A DNA stretch of 58,768 bases, taken from NCBI GenBank assembly GCA_937990735.1, contig CALKQT010000095.1, positions 1 to 58,768 of the forward strand. Reading direction: 5' to 3'. Shown here piece after piece: positions 34,617 through 44,438 of this stretch (positions are counted from its first letter, which is position 1; every line of letters begins with the position of its first letter). Source of the stretch: an uncultured Campylobacter sp. (GTDB taxonomy: Bacteria > Campylobacterota > Campylobacteria > Campylobacterales > Campylobacteraceae). A program made the translations under genes and the position numbers. Under the pieces are notes generated by a model. The model was not told the DNA's origin, did no database searches, and saw only the letters and a list, made by a program, of their open reading frames with translations.

Positions 34617-34979
34617 ATGCGCAATCAGCCCAAATACCGATTTTTTGCCAACTGGGGCTACGCGATGGCGGGTCTTTGCGAGATGCTGCGTAGCGAGTGT
34701 AGCTTTAGGCTCGAGCTTTTCGTGTTCGTGCCGCTTCTGCTGTCGCTATTTTTTTGGAATTTCGGCGCGGTACTAAATCTATTTTTGATCTTCGGTGCGG
34801 TCTTTACTATAGCGCTTGAGTGCGTAAACTCCGCGATCGAGCGCGCAGTCGATCTTGCCACGAGCGAAATCCACCCGCTAGCCAAAGGCGCCAAAGACAC
34901 CGCAAGCACGGCCGTGATGATGAGCCTATTTCTTAACGCCGCGCTGTGGGGATACGCGCTTATCGGTAAATTCTTTTAA
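34617..34979 (+). CDS. dgkA: Diacylglycerol kinase
   Basis: 120 residues, usual DgkA size. Three membrane helices (~32-48, 50-68, 98-118) and the signature ECVNSAIERAVDLAT (~74-88) with catalytic Glu, followed by KGAKDTASTAVM (~96-107). It recycles diacylglycerol from membrane lipid turnover to phosphatidic acid. AAAGGA precedes the ATG. Divergent from xth; TATGAT near 34577 may be its -10 box. Confidence 0.94.
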   Translation: MRNQPKYRFFANWGYAMAGLCEMLRSECSFRLELFVFVPLLLSLFFWNFGAVLNLFLIFGAVFTIALECVNSAIERAVDLATSEIHPLAKGAKDTASTAVMMSLFLNAALWGYALIGKFF

Positions 34980-35358
34980 TCGCGTAATTGCAAATTTCGC
35001 GATAAAAGATTTAAATCGCTGCAACGCAGAGTTTTTTTGGCGAGTGCGGAATTTGCAAGCCACTTGAGTCGTTGATCGTCCACGTCTGCAACCCAAACAC
35101 GACCCTGCGTGATATTGAAATTTTAAAATCCGAAATTTGCTTTAAATTTAAACTCTCCTGTGCGCGAAAATTTTAATATTCGCTCGGCTCTTAAAATTTT
35201 AAAATAGCTTTTAAAATTTCTATAGATAAATCATTCAAACAAATTTTACGCCGTAAAATTTTAGCTATAAAATTATAACGACTTTCAAGATGCTTTAATA
35301 CAATTTTCACTAAAATCACGTCGCCTTAATTAAAATAATTTTCAAAAAAAGGAAAATT
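34980..35358. other. Gene-free leader of the iron-uptake operon
   Basis: About 380 bases without a gene, increasingly AT-rich toward 35358 and crowded with AAATTT words. The last 40 bases hold TTAATTAAAATAATTTTCA (35327-35345), which resembles one half of a Fur box only weakly. AAAAGGAAAA provides the ribosome site of the TTG start at 35359. Confidence 0.3.
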
Positions 35359-36501
35359 TTGTCTAAATCCTTTCGCAAAATCTCGCGCAAATTTCATTTG
35401 TGGCTATCTTTGATATTTTGCATACCCCTTATAATCGTATCCGCAAGCGGCTCGGTTTTAGTCTATGCGGAGCGGATCGATGAAGCTTTGCTGAAAGACA
35501 AGGTGTTTAGGACCCAAGAAAGCGTGGCGAAATTCCCCGTTAGAATGAAATTCAGCGCTTTGCAATCCGAGATAAAATCCAAATTTAAAGAGTACGCGAT
35601 CATGGGCTGGAGCATCGCGCAAGATCCTTTAAAGACCGATAAAATCAGACTTTCCTCTCAGAAACTGCAAAAGCGGATCATAATTTACTTAGATGCCTTT
35701 AGCGGCGAGATTAAAGGCGCGCCCATGCCGCGAGATGAGGGCTTTATCGGCACGATAAATAAACTGCACGCGGAGCTGTTTTTAGGTCGCGGCGGTAGAA
35801 TTTTTGCAGGCGTTGTGGGGCTTAGCGCGCTACTTATCGGCATTAGCGGCTTTTTTATCTACAAAAAATTTTGGCAAAACTTATTCTCGCTGAGGCTAGA
35901 TCGGGCCATATATTTTATGCGCGGCACTCACCGCCTAATCGGAGTCGCGAGCACTCCCGTAATGTTTGCTATAGCTATAAGCGGAGCATGGTGGGAGCTA
36001 AGGGCGGTAACTTACAAGCCGCTCGCAAATCCATGCGGCGCGGTCTTGCAGAATTTTAAGACCGAGCAAAATTCCACCGTCGCGGCATCAAACGGAGCGG
36101 TAAGCATGAAAGCGGCGCAAAATCTTGCGACGCTAGATGAGGCTTTAGCGCGGATAGCGGTTAAATTTAAAGAATTTCGCTCCACCTATATCGCCTTTCC
36201 GCTCTGTCCGGGCGGCGCTTTTACCGTATACGGCTTCGAGGCGGGGCAAAACCCGCTTCAAAGCCCTTACGCGAGCCGTATCACGATATCGGATGCAGGC
36301 GAAATTTTAAAAGCGGACTTTATAAACGATGCGGATTTTTCGGACAAACTTCAAGACGGCTTTCGTCGCGCCCATGCGGGCTCATACGGCGCAATAACGA
36401 AGCTTATATGGTTTTTAGCGGGGCTTGCGCCCCTATTTTTAAGCATTTGCGGATTTTACATAACCCTAAAAAATAGAAATTCTAAAAGGAGAAAGTTATG
36501 A
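35359..36501 (+). CDS. PepSY-TM family protein upstream of TonB receptor
   Basis: 380 residues from a TTG start with AAAAGGAAAA upstream. Membrane spans at ~14-34, ~150-172, ~193-212 and ~345-368, with PepSY-like regions between (FSALQSEIKSKFKEYAIMGW; ATLDEALARIAVKFKEF). Motifs HAELFLGRGGRIFAGVVGL and GTHRLIGVASTPVMFAIAISG are typical of siderophore-associated PepSY proteins thought to reduce ferric complexes at the inner membrane. Its stop overlaps the TonB receptor start by four bases, so the two are coupled. Paralogue of 16560-17720. Confidence 0.87.
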   Translation: MSKSFRKISRKFHLWLSLIFCIPLIIVSASGSVLVYAERIDEALLKDKVFRTQESVAKFPVRMKFSALQSEIKSKFKEYAIMGWSIAQDPLKTDKIRLSSQKLQKRIIIYLDAFSGEIKGAPMPRDEGFIGTINKLHAELFLGRGGRIFAGVVGLSALLIGISGFFIYKKFWQNLFSLRLDRAIYFMRGTHRLIGVASTPVMFAIAISGAWWELRAVTYKPLANPCGAVLQNFKTEQNSTVAASNGAVSMKAAQNLATLDEALARIAVKFKEFRSTYIAFPLCPGGAFTVYGFEAGQNPLQSPYASRITISDAGEILKADFINDADFSDKLQDGFRRAHAGSYGAITKLIWFLAGLAPLFLSICGFYITLKNRNSKRRKL

Positions 36502-38633
36502 AGAAAGTATCTCTTTCGCTCGTAGTCGCATTAAATATGCTAACTTCGCTTTATGCGGAAAATAACGCCACTGCGAGCACCCCGGAGGACTTAGGCACCA
36601 TAGAGGTGCAAGATACCCAAAAGCTCCGTCGCGACGACAGAGATTATGAGGCTAGAAAGCTCGTTAAAAGTACCACCAGGCTCGATCTTACGGCAAGAGA
36701 AACGCCCCAGTCTCTTACCGTGGTGACCGAAGCCAAACTAAAAGATATGGGGATAACCGATTATCAGGTGCTGATGCGAAATATCGCGGGCATTACGAGC
36801 GGGCGTTGGGATGAGAGGCTCTATCCTACGGCGCGCGGATTTAGCATAGATTATTATCTGCTTGATTCGATGCCTAGCTTCGGAGGTTTTAGCCTCGGGG
36901 CGAACGATCTAAATTTGCTGCCGTATGAGCGCGTCGAGGTCGTAAAGGGCGCGAACGGATTATTAGCAGGCGCAGGAAATCCTGCCGCGAGTTTAAATTT
37001 TATCCGTAAGCACGCAGATTCCACCATCCCAAAAGGTTATATAAGTCTAAACGGCGGCTCATACGACAAATACGGGCTTAAAACCGACGTGCAAAGCCCG
37101 CTCAATCAAAGCGGTTCGGTGCGCGGACGCCTAGCGTTTATGCATGAACGATCGCACTCTTATATGGACTATTACAATCGTCGCAATACTGCCGTTTATG
37201 GCGTATTAGATATCGATGTAACAGACGATTCAAGGCTGAGCTTTGGCTCATTTTATCAGACTCTACGCCGACATGGCACACGCTGGGGCGGAATGCCCGC
37301 GTTTAACTCGGATGGTACGCGCACGCACTTCGGCAAAAACAAAATTTTCTCTCAGCCTTGGACGCGATACGACATCTCTACGCTTGATTTTTATGCCGAT
37401 TTTAAACAATATTTCTCAAACGAGGCGAGTTTAAGCTTGAGTTATTCGTTTCGTCGTGCTCATACCGATTCAAATTTGCTCTTTTATGGCGGCAGGGTAG
37501 GCCCTGGCGGCATCGGAAACGTCGCCGATCTTAGCGTTTATGCTAACAAGCGCGAAGAGAATATCCACAATATCGACGCCTATGTGAATATCCCTTATGA
37601 ATTTTTCGAACAAGATCATGAATTTGTATTTGGTGTGATGTATAATCTTTACAAAAAAGGATCTGATAACGTAAGTAGCTACTGGAATAACCGAAATACT
37701 CCAGCAGGCCTTGCTTATGCCGCGCGTACTAGAATAAATTTTAACGACCTTCATATTGAAGATCCACGCTTACCGTATGTAGATCAAAATAATGCCGATC
37801 GAACTATTCAAAAAGCAATTTATGCCGCGAATAAACTCTCAATCACCGAGGATTTAAAGCTCTTATTAGGAACGCGGATGAGTTACTATAAATATAAAAT
37901 TACAGGTGGAGCAGATAATAGAAATTTTACCCGCGAAATTACTCCATATGCAGGGATCACCTATGATTTAGACGATCATCATACCCTTTATGCAAGTTAT
38001 ACGAGTATTTTTAAACCTCAAACCTACAAGGACAAAAACAATAAATATCTTGATCCCATCCAAGGCAAGGACTACGAAGCGGGCATCAAAGGCGAGTATT
38101 TTGACGGCGATCTGCAAGCAAGCCTGGGCGTTTTTAAGATCATCCAAGATAAACTCGGCATCCGCACCGACGAGTATATCACGGGCACAAATTCCTACGC
38201 TTACAGGCAGGGCCGCGGAGTAACCAGCAGGGGCTTTGAAGCGGACGTAAACGGTAAAATCACCGATGCGCTAAGCCTAAGCATGGGGCTAGCGCACTAC
38301 AAAGCCAAAGACGCTGACGGCAATATCTACGCCAGCGACTCCTCCCGCACCAGCGCAAATCTTTTTGCAAAATATGAGATCGGCACATTTAGAATCGGCG
38401 CAGGCGCGATGTATCGCTCAAAGATTTATTCCGACTCGCCATACGGCAGGATCGAGCAGAAAGCCTACACGATCGCAAACGTAATGCTAGGCTACAAAGC
38501 GAGTAAAAACCTAGATGTGCAGCTAAACGTCGATAACATAACCGATAAGCGCTATTTTGAGGGCATCGGTTCTAATCGAATGATCTACGGCGATCCGCGC
38601 ACCTTCAATCTAAGCCTTACGTATAGCTTTTGA
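36498..38633 (+). CDS. TonB-dependent ferric-siderophore receptor
   Basis: 711 residues. Signal peptide 1-20 (ends LTSLYA), TonB-box-like GTIEV at 33-37, plug domain ~55-175 (TARETPQSLTVVTEAKLKDMG, ARGFSIDYYLLDSMP, ERVEVVKGANGLLAGAGNPA) and a ~22-strand barrel ending in the terminal Phe motif FNLSLTYSF. The plug wording and VVKGANGLLAG are typical of FhuE/FpvA-type receptors for hydroxamate or pyoverdine-like siderophores. It needs TonB-ExbBD, not seen here. Coupled to the PepSY gene upstream. Confidence 0.92.
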   Translation: MKKVSLSLVVALNMLTSLYAENNATASTPEDLGTIEVQDTQKLRRDDRDYEARKLVKSTTRLDLTARETPQSLTVVTEAKLKDMGITDYQVLMRNIAGITSGRWDERLYPTARGFSIDYYLLDSMPSFGGFSLGANDLNLLPYERVEVVKGANGLLAGAGNPAASLNFIRKHADSTIPKGYISLNGGSYDKYGLKTDVQSPLNQSGSVRGRLAFMHERSHSYMDYYNRRNTAVYGVLDIDVTDDSRLSFGSFYQTLRRHGTRWGGMPAFNSDGTRTHFGKNKIFSQPWTRYDISTLDFYADFKQYFSNEASLSLSYSFRRAHTDSNLLFYGGRVGPGGIGNVADLSVYANKREENIHNIDAYVNIPYEFFEQDHEFVFGVMYNLYKKGSDNVSSYWNNRNTPAGLAYAARTRINFNDLHIEDPRLPYVDQNNADRTIQKAIYAANKLSITEDLKLLLGTRMSYYKYKITGGADNRNFTREITPYAGITYDLDDHHTLYASYTSIFKPQTYKDKNNKYLDPIQGKDYEAGIKGEYFDGDLQASLGVFKIIQDKLGIRTDEYITGTNSYAYRQGRGVTSRGFEADVNGKITDALSLSMGLAHYKAKDADGNIYASDSSRTSANLFAKYEIGTFRIGAGAMYRSKIYSDSPYGRIEQKAYTIANVMLGYKASKNLDVQLNVDNITDKRYFEGIGSNRMIYGDPRTFNLSLTYSF

Positions 38634-38641
38634 CCCAAATA

Positions 38642-38692
38642 GTCGCAGTGGAATTTGTCTAGTGCTTAGCTCTAATAGAATTCCATCGCGAC
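38642..38692 (+). terminator. Imperfect hairpin after TonB receptor gene
   Basis: GTCGCAGTGGAATT (38642-38655) pairs with AATTCCATCGCGAC (38679-38692) with two mismatches and a 23-nt loop, eight bases after the stop. No T-run follows, so it is only a candidate end-of-transcript structure. Confidence 0.35.
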
Positions 38693-38852
38693 GCGATAGA
38701 TAAATGGCAAATTAAGCCTAAATTTCGTAAAATCATCACTAAGACGCGAGGTCGCGTAATACGTTTAAAGGCATACAATGCAAAGTTCAACCTCATAAAT
38801 CCCGCTAAATTTAAACCAAATCAACCAACAAATTTAAATTTAAGGCAGAACC

Positions 38853-41306
38853 ATGAAAAGACGAGACTTTCTAAAACTAGGCGCGCTCGCGGCAGCTTCA
38901 GCGCAGGCAAAGCAATTTGACGCGGCGGCGCAGGCGATATTTGACGAGCAGATGGGGCTTTGCGCGAATAAATTCGGCGCGTTTTACGTCCAAACCATCG
39001 GCGGCAGGGTCGTGGGCACCGAGCTGTTTGAGGGCGATGCGATGCCTACGGTGCTAAATAACGCCCTAAGCGATCATATCCAAAACGAAACGCGCGTGAA
39101 ATACCCCTACGTGCGCAAAAGCTTCCTTACTGATCCCTCAAATCCAAAGCCGCAGCTTCGCGGCAAAGAGCCCTTCGTGCGCGTTAGCTGGGACGAGGCG
39201 ATAAAGCTAAGCGCCAAAATTTTAAAAGAAAACTTCGATAAATACGGCTCGCAGGCCATTTACGGGCAGCTTTATCAGTGGGGTAGTCTGGGCAAGGTCG
39301 GTCACTCGCAGCGCACCGCAAAGCGCATGCTAAACGCGCTAGGAGGCTACGTGAGCGAGCTTGGCGGCTACTCTTACGGCGCGGCGACGGCGTTTTTGCC
39401 TCACGTGACGGGCTCTATCGATCCGACGCACGCTCCGACGCGTTGGGAGGGCGTGGTAAAGGAGGCCAAAACGATCGTATTTTGGGGCACGAATCCCGTC
39501 GTCTCAAACAAGATCGCTACCTCCGTGCCGATGCATAACTCCTACGCCTACTACGAGATTATGAAGGATAAATTTAAAAAAGGCGAGATGAAAATTTACA
39601 GCGTCGACGTCTACCGCAACGAAACGGCGGAGTATTTTGGCGCGCACTATCTCGCCGTGCGCCCTTGCACCGATACGGCGATGCTGATCGGGCTTTGCGA
39701 TTATCTTTACGAAAACGGGCTTTACGACAAAGAATTTATAGAGCGCTACACGGTCGGGTTCGATAAATTTAAGGATTATTTCACCGGCGCAAAAGACGGC
39801 GTGAAAAAAGATCTTGCGTGGGCGAGTAAAATTTGCAGCGTGAGCGAAAAGGAGCTAAAAAGCCTAGCCGATACGCTAGCTAAAAAGGACACGCTCATAG
39901 TTACGGGCTACGCGATACAGCGTCAGCACCACGGCGAGATGGCATACTGGGCGCTGATCGCGCTGGCTGCGATGCTAGGCGACATCGGCAAGACCGGGCG
40001 CGGCTACGTGATGAACGATCAGATGCATAAAAACGCCGATATTAGCTTCATCGCGCCAAAGCTTCAGGCCTTTAATCCCGCGATAAACGAAAAATACATC
40101 GCCCCGCAGGGCAAGCTAGCCAAGGCCAAATACCACGAGATACCAAACAGCAGGCTCATAGACGCGATCATGGAGCCGGGCAAGCAGATCGAGCGCAACG
40201 GCAAAAAATACGTCATGCCGCACATCCGCGTGATGTTTAATGCCAACGGCTCGACCTTCACCCGCCACCCCGACACCAACCGCGCAGTCGAAGCGATGCG
40301 CAAGATAGAAGCGATCATCACCACGGAGCCCTTTTGGACTAGTACGGCGAGGCTCAGCGACATCGTGCTGCCGGCAGCACTAGAATGCGAGCGCACGGAC
40401 ATAGAGTTTGCAAACTCGACTAGCGAGTACCTTTTTGCGATTAAACCGCTAGTAAAGCCCGCGGGCGAGAGCAAGAGCGACTTTGAGATCGCGCGGCTCA
40501 TCTGCGCGCAGTGGGGCGAGGAGTACGAGCAGGCCTTTAGCGAGGGCAAAACGGAGCTTGAGTGGGTGAAGGAAATCTACGCCGATGCAGTCCAAAAAGC
40601 CGAAGGCATGGGAATAGCGATGCCTAAATTTGAGGAGTTTTGGCAAAAAGGCTACGTCAAATTTGATAAGATCGACGAGAAAAAGCGGTACTTCACAAAC
40701 TACGCGGACTTCCGCGCCGATCCCGAAAAAAACGCGCTAAAAACCCCGTCGGGCAAGATCGAACTCTACTCCGAAGCGGTCGAAAAGCTAGGATATCCCG
40801 ACTGCCCGCCGCACGCGACGTGGATGGAGCCCTTTGAGTGGCTGGGCGGCGACGTGAGCAAGTACCCGGTCGCTATCAGCGGCGCGCACTCTAAATTTAG
40901 GCTCCACTCGCAGCTAAACAACTCGCTCATCCGCAACTACGCCGAGATCGCGGGCCGCGAACCCGCGCTCATTAGCCCCGCCACGGCAAAGTCGCGCGGC
41001 ATAAAAACGGGCGACGTAGTAAGGATCTATAACGACCGAGGCGAGATACTTTGCGGCGCGCTGGTAAGCGAGCGAGCGCAAGATAACGTCGTGATCGTAA
41101 GCGAGGGCGCGTGGTATGACCCCGCCGTCTGGGGCGAGCGCAGCCTATGCAAACACGGCAACATAAACGTGCTAACCAAGGACGTGCCTAGCTCGCAGCT
41201 CTCGCAAAGCAACACCGCGCACACGAGCATGGTGCAGATCGAGAAATTTAAAGGCGAACTGCCGAGCGTAACAGCGTTTGATAAGCCCGCGACGATAGAG
41301 GTTTAG
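38853..41306 (+). CDS. torA: TorA/BisC-type molybdopterin N-/S-oxide reductase, Tat-exported
   Basis: 817 residues. Twin-arginine signal MKRRDFLKLGALAAASA. DMSO-reductase-family catalytic subunit binding bis-MGD; the serine Mo ligand is probably S145 in YQWGSLGKVGHSQ, a TorA/DorA feature. Other family segments: WDEAIKLSAKIL (~112), FWGTNPVVSNK (~212), TGYAIQRQHHGEMAYW (~350), SGAHSKFRLHSQLNNS (~680). Reduces TMAO, DMSO or similar acceptors in the periplasm for anaerobic respiration; substrate is not fixed by sequence. In C. jejuni the homologue Cj0264c sits with a cytochrome c gene; none is adjacent here. Symbol is by analogy. Confidence 0.88.
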   Translation: MKRRDFLKLGALAAASAQAKQFDAAAQAIFDEQMGLCANKFGAFYVQTIGGRVVGTELFEGDAMPTVLNNALSDHIQNETRVKYPYVRKSFLTDPSNPKPQLRGKEPFVRVSWDEAIKLSAKILKENFDKYGSQAIYGQLYQWGSLGKVGHSQRTAKRMLNALGGYVSELGGYSYGAATAFLPHVTGSIDPTHAPTRWEGVVKEAKTIVFWGTNPVVSNKIATSVPMHNSYAYYEIMKDKFKKGEMKIYSVDVYRNETAEYFGAHYLAVRPCTDTAMLIGLCDYLYENGLYDKEFIERYTVGFDKFKDYFTGAKDGVKKDLAWASKICSVSEKELKSLADTLAKKDTLIVTGYAIQRQHHGEMAYWALIALAAMLGDIGKTGRGYVMNDQMHKNADISFIAPKLQAFNPAINEKYIAPQGKLAKAKYHEIPNSRLIDAIMEPGKQIERNGKKYVMPHIRVMFNANGSTFTRHPDTNRAVEAMRKIEAIITTEPFWTSTARLSDIVLPAALECERTDIEFANSTSEYLFAIKPLVKPAGESKSDFEIARLICAQWGEEYEQAFSEGKTELEWVKEIYADAVQKAEGMGIAMPKFEEFWQKGYVKFDKIDEKKRYFTNYADFRADPEKNALKTPSGKIELYSEAVEKLGYPDCPPHATWMEPFEWLGGDVSKYPVAISGAHSKFRLHSQLNNSLIRNYAEIAGREPALISPATAKSRGIKTGDVVRIYNDRGEILCGALVSERAQDNVVIVSEGAWYDPAVWGERSLCKHGNINVLTKDVPSSQLSQSNTAHTSMVQIEKFKGELPSVTAFDKPATIEV

Positions 41307-41334
41307 CGCGCTTTCTAGCTCTTGTGCCAAAGCT

Positions 41335-42364
41335 CTACCAGCCGTTTATCGCAAACAAAATCGCTAAGTTTTTCTGCGCCAAGAGCTCGTCCGAGAGGCG
41401 GTCATATTCGCCCCCAAGCCCCATTTATTGCGCCATAGACGGCGGCTCATCGTCCCAAGAGCCCATCGCACCGAATACATCAGCGATCCCAGCTGCGGCA
41501 AACGCCCTCAAGCTCGGCTGCGGCAGCGCTGCAAACGAAACGGCGTAATACTCGCCTACAGCGACTTCGCCCCGCAGCGTCTTAAGCGCATTATCAAACG
41601 TCTGCGCAAAGTTTTCGCAGCCTATCTTGATCGCAAAATCCCTGATCTGCACTAAAACATTCCCGAATTCTGCGCTGTTATCGCGCGCGTTTAGCGCATC
41701 CCGCGGCATCCCGCACCAAAGGCGCTCGACGTATTTCACATACCAAGCCTTTTTGTCGCGATCATATTTCCAATTAGACGTAAAAACGCCGTCAAAGTCC
41801 TCAAAGCAGCAGACGATGCCCTTTACGTTCATCCCCGAAAAGCCCAAAAGCGCTCTATCTTTTATGAAAGTTGGAATACTAAGCCCCGCGTCCTTCAGAC
41901 CAAGCTTTAGGCACTGCTCTATCCAACGCCGCCGTGCGGAGATCGGCTCGTCCTCGCGCCCTTTTTGCGCGACTTGCTCGGTAAAAAATTTGTGCTCTTT
42001 TTGCAGAAACGACGAGCCCGTGCTTTCGTCGGCGCCTTTTTTACTAGCCGCTTTTTCATTTGCCGCTCCTTTGCTGTTCGCGCGCTTTTACTCCGCTGCA
42101 CCGCCGTTCTCGGCGGCTTTGTCCGTCGCACTGCTCTGCACTGCGCCGTACGCATCTTTTTTGCTCCGCAGCTTTACTTGCGTCGTTTACGCCGTCCTGC
42201 GCTGCGCGGCTTGCGCCCTCTGTGGTGCGGAAATGCTCCTTTGCAAACTCGAAATTTAAATATTTTATATATTTTTGATCTTGCGGCAGTGGCTTAGGAT
42301 TGCCGAGCAGAGCTGATTTTAGCGCGACACACAGCGCGCACGAGAGATATATTTCGCCGTTCAT
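41335..42364 (-). pseudogene. Broken conserved hypothetical gene (frameshift + in-frame stop)
   Basis: Reading the minus strand: ATG 42364 (AAGGATAT upstream) begins MNGEIYLSCALCVALKSALL and stays open to 42056. About 42060-42090 the frame must shift to continue as LQKEHKFFTEQVAQKGREDE, then GFSGMNVKGIVCCFEDFDGV, to TAA at 41425-41427. In the same frame after that stop the DNA reads MGLGGEYDRLSDELLAQ then KNLAILFAINGW and TAG at 41335. The pieces join into one ~340-residue protein, so the gene looks inactivated by two lesions (or the shift is an assembly error). Low-complexity Ala/Lys/Arg DNA surrounds the frameshift. I do not recognise the family. Confidence 0.7.
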
Positions 42365-42412
42365 AGATATCCTTAAATTTAGACGCTTACATTCATGCGG
42401 CGGATTATTCAC

Positions 42413-43157
42413 GCACGGCGCAGAAATCTAGCGGCGGCAAAATTTTAAAATTTTACGCCTTAGCGACAAATTTAATCACGATAAAATTTGCGCGTGAAGC
42501 AAAAACAAATCTGTGCAAAGATAGAATTCCCAACCGCCGCGAGCGTGAAATTTTAAAAGCAGCTGCCGCATCGAAAAAGGTGCCGTTATAAATTTACAAA
42601 TGCCTTATACGTCGGTAAAATTCCGAAGCCGAAATCCACGAGCGGCATGAGCAAGGCGATGTGCGTCAAATTTACCCGCACTACAAAAATGACAAACCGC
42701 TTTAAAGAAATTTCAACCACACTCGCGCTATGAAATTTTAAAAGTAAATTGCCGCACTGAGCTACGCAAAAATTTAAAGAGAATTAGTCGCAGCGCTGTG
42801 CATAATTAAACCCAAAAATCGCGCCGTAAAATTTTAAACGTAGTTTGCTATATCCGGACTACCACTAAATTTAAAATTTAAGCAAGGCGATCGCACTACT
42901 GGATCAAAGATCGCGCCGATACCGAGCAAAACGCGCTATGAAATTTTAAAGATAAGTCGCTATGCCTACGCTGCCGCCAAATTTAAAATAAACCGATCGC
43001 ACCACAAAATTTTAAAAGCAAGCCGTTGCGTCCAAACTAGCTAAATTTAAAATTAAGCAATAGCGCCATTTGCGCTACGAATACCGCTCGTCGGCAAGCT
43101 ACCACTCGCAAGCTCTGCCCACAAGTCGCCGATCGCAAGTTTTACGCCGCAAGCGCC
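42413..43157. other. 745-bp gene-free stretch of AAATTTTAAA-bearing degenerate repeats
   Basis: No gene. At least six sites carry AAATTTTAAA in a similar context, loosely GCGCYRTGAAATTTTAAA followed within 15-20 bases by GC-rich YGCYRC: near 42438, 42547, 42730, 42825, 42938 and 43006. Spacing is irregular (about 70-180 bases). It resembles the 30.6-32.0 kb region and looks like a graveyard of one repeat family. Confidence 0.5.
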
Positions 43158-44438
43158 CTACGCTACGACGTTTGGAAACTCATAGACCACGCGGCCGCTT
43201 TTGATCGTGCATACCGCAGCGCCCGTAAGCTGCTTGCCGAAAAGCGGCGAGTTACGCGATTTGGACTTATTTAGCGCCTCGTCGTAAACGTAGGAAATCT
43301 GCGGATCGATGATCGCGACGTCGGCCAAAAAGCCCTCTTTGATCTCGCCCTTGTCCTTTAAATTTAGAATTTTAGCCGGGTTAAACGAGCACAGCCGCAC
43401 CATATCTTCAAGGCTGATGACGCCCTCGTTTACGAGCCGCAGCGTAAGCGGCACGAGGGTTTGAAGCCCCAAAATTCCAAACGGCGCATGGTCAAATTCG
43501 ACGAATTTATCGTCGGTGTTGTGCGGAGCGTGATCGGTCACGATGGCGTCTATTAGACCGCTTTTAAGCGCCTCTCTGATCGCCTGCACGTCGCTTTGGG
43601 TGCGAAGCGGCGGCGACATTTTAAAATTCGTATCGTATCCCATCAGCTCGCGCTCGTCGAAGGTGAAATGATGCGGCGTAGCCTCGCAGGTGACGCGGAT
43701 ACCCTCGCGCTTAGCCTGCTTTATGAGCTTTAGCGACCACGCCGAGCTTACGTGCGCGATGTGGATGTGCCCGCCCGTCTTTTTGGCAAGCAGCAGATCG
43801 CGCGCGATCATGATCTCCTCTTTTTCGCTCGCCATCCCCTTTAGACCGAGGATCGCGCTTATCTTGCCCTCGTTCATCACGCCGCCGTGGCATAGCGAGC
43901 AATCCTCGCTGTGATTTATCACAAACGAGCCGAAGTGCGCGGAGTATTCAAGCGCCTGTCGCATCACGGAGCTGTCGGTCACGGGCAGCCCGTCGTCGCT
44001 GAAAGCCACGCAGCCCGCCTCAAGCATATCGCCCATCTCGACGATCTTTGCGCCCTTGCAGTCCTGCGAGATCGCGCCTATGGGCAGCAGATCGATAAGC
44101 CCGCGCTGTTTGGCCTTGGCGATCATCGCGCGCGTGATGCTTGAGTTATCATTTACGGGCCTGGTATTTGCCATCGGGAGGCAGGTCGTCACGCCGCCTG
44201 CGACCGCAGTTTCGCTGCCGCTAATGACATCGTCTTTGTATTCGAGGCCGGGGTCTCTAAAATGCACGTGCATATCGATAAGACCCGGCATCACGAGCTT
44301 GCCCGCAGCGTCTATGACGCGGTCTGCGGCGGGACACTCGCGCGTGATCTTTGAAATTTTATCGCCCTCGATCAGGACGTTCGCCTCCTCGCTACCGCCC
44401 CAATTAACGATCGTGCCGTTTTTTATTAAAATTTTCAT
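43158..44438 (-). CDS. pyrC: Dihydroorotase (class I type)
   Basis: 426 residues. Zinc-binding DMHVHFRDPGLEYKDD near residue 57, metal/catalytic HINHS-like FVINHSED (~178), IHIAHVSSAWS (~230) and catalytic Asp in VTDHAPHN (~303). The length and DPGLEYKD wording fit the long, bacterial class I enzyme. It closes carbamoyl-aspartate to dihydroorotate in pyrimidine synthesis. Its ATG overlaps the stop of pyrB by four bases, so pyrB-pyrC are coupled. The C-terminus is normal. Confidence 0.95.
   Translation of the reverse strand: MKILIKNGTIVNWGGSEEANVLIEGDKISKITRECPAADRVIDAAGKLVMPGLIDMHVHFRDPGLEYKDDVISGSETAVAGGVTTCLPMANTRPVNDNSSITRAMIAKAKQRGLIDLLPIGAISQDCKGAKIVEMGDMLEAGCVAFSDDGLPVTDSSVMRQALEYSAHFGSFVINHSEDCSLCHGGVMNEGKISAILGLKGMASEKEEIMIARDLLLAKKTGGHIHIAHVSSAWSLKLIKQAKREGIRVTCEATPHHFTFDERELMGYDTNFKMSPPLRTQSDVQAIREALKSGLIDAIVTDHAPHNTDDKFVEFDHAPFGILGLQTLVPLTLRLVNEGVISLEDMVRLCSFNPAKILNLKDKGEIKEGFLADVAIIDPQISYVYDEALNKSKSRNSPLFGKQLTGAAVCTIKSGRVVYEFPNVVA

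Noticed and set aside
35327..35345. Fur box before the PepSY/TonB operon
   Set aside because: Only one half matches; AT-rich leader makes chance matches likely. Kept only as a remark in the gap entry.
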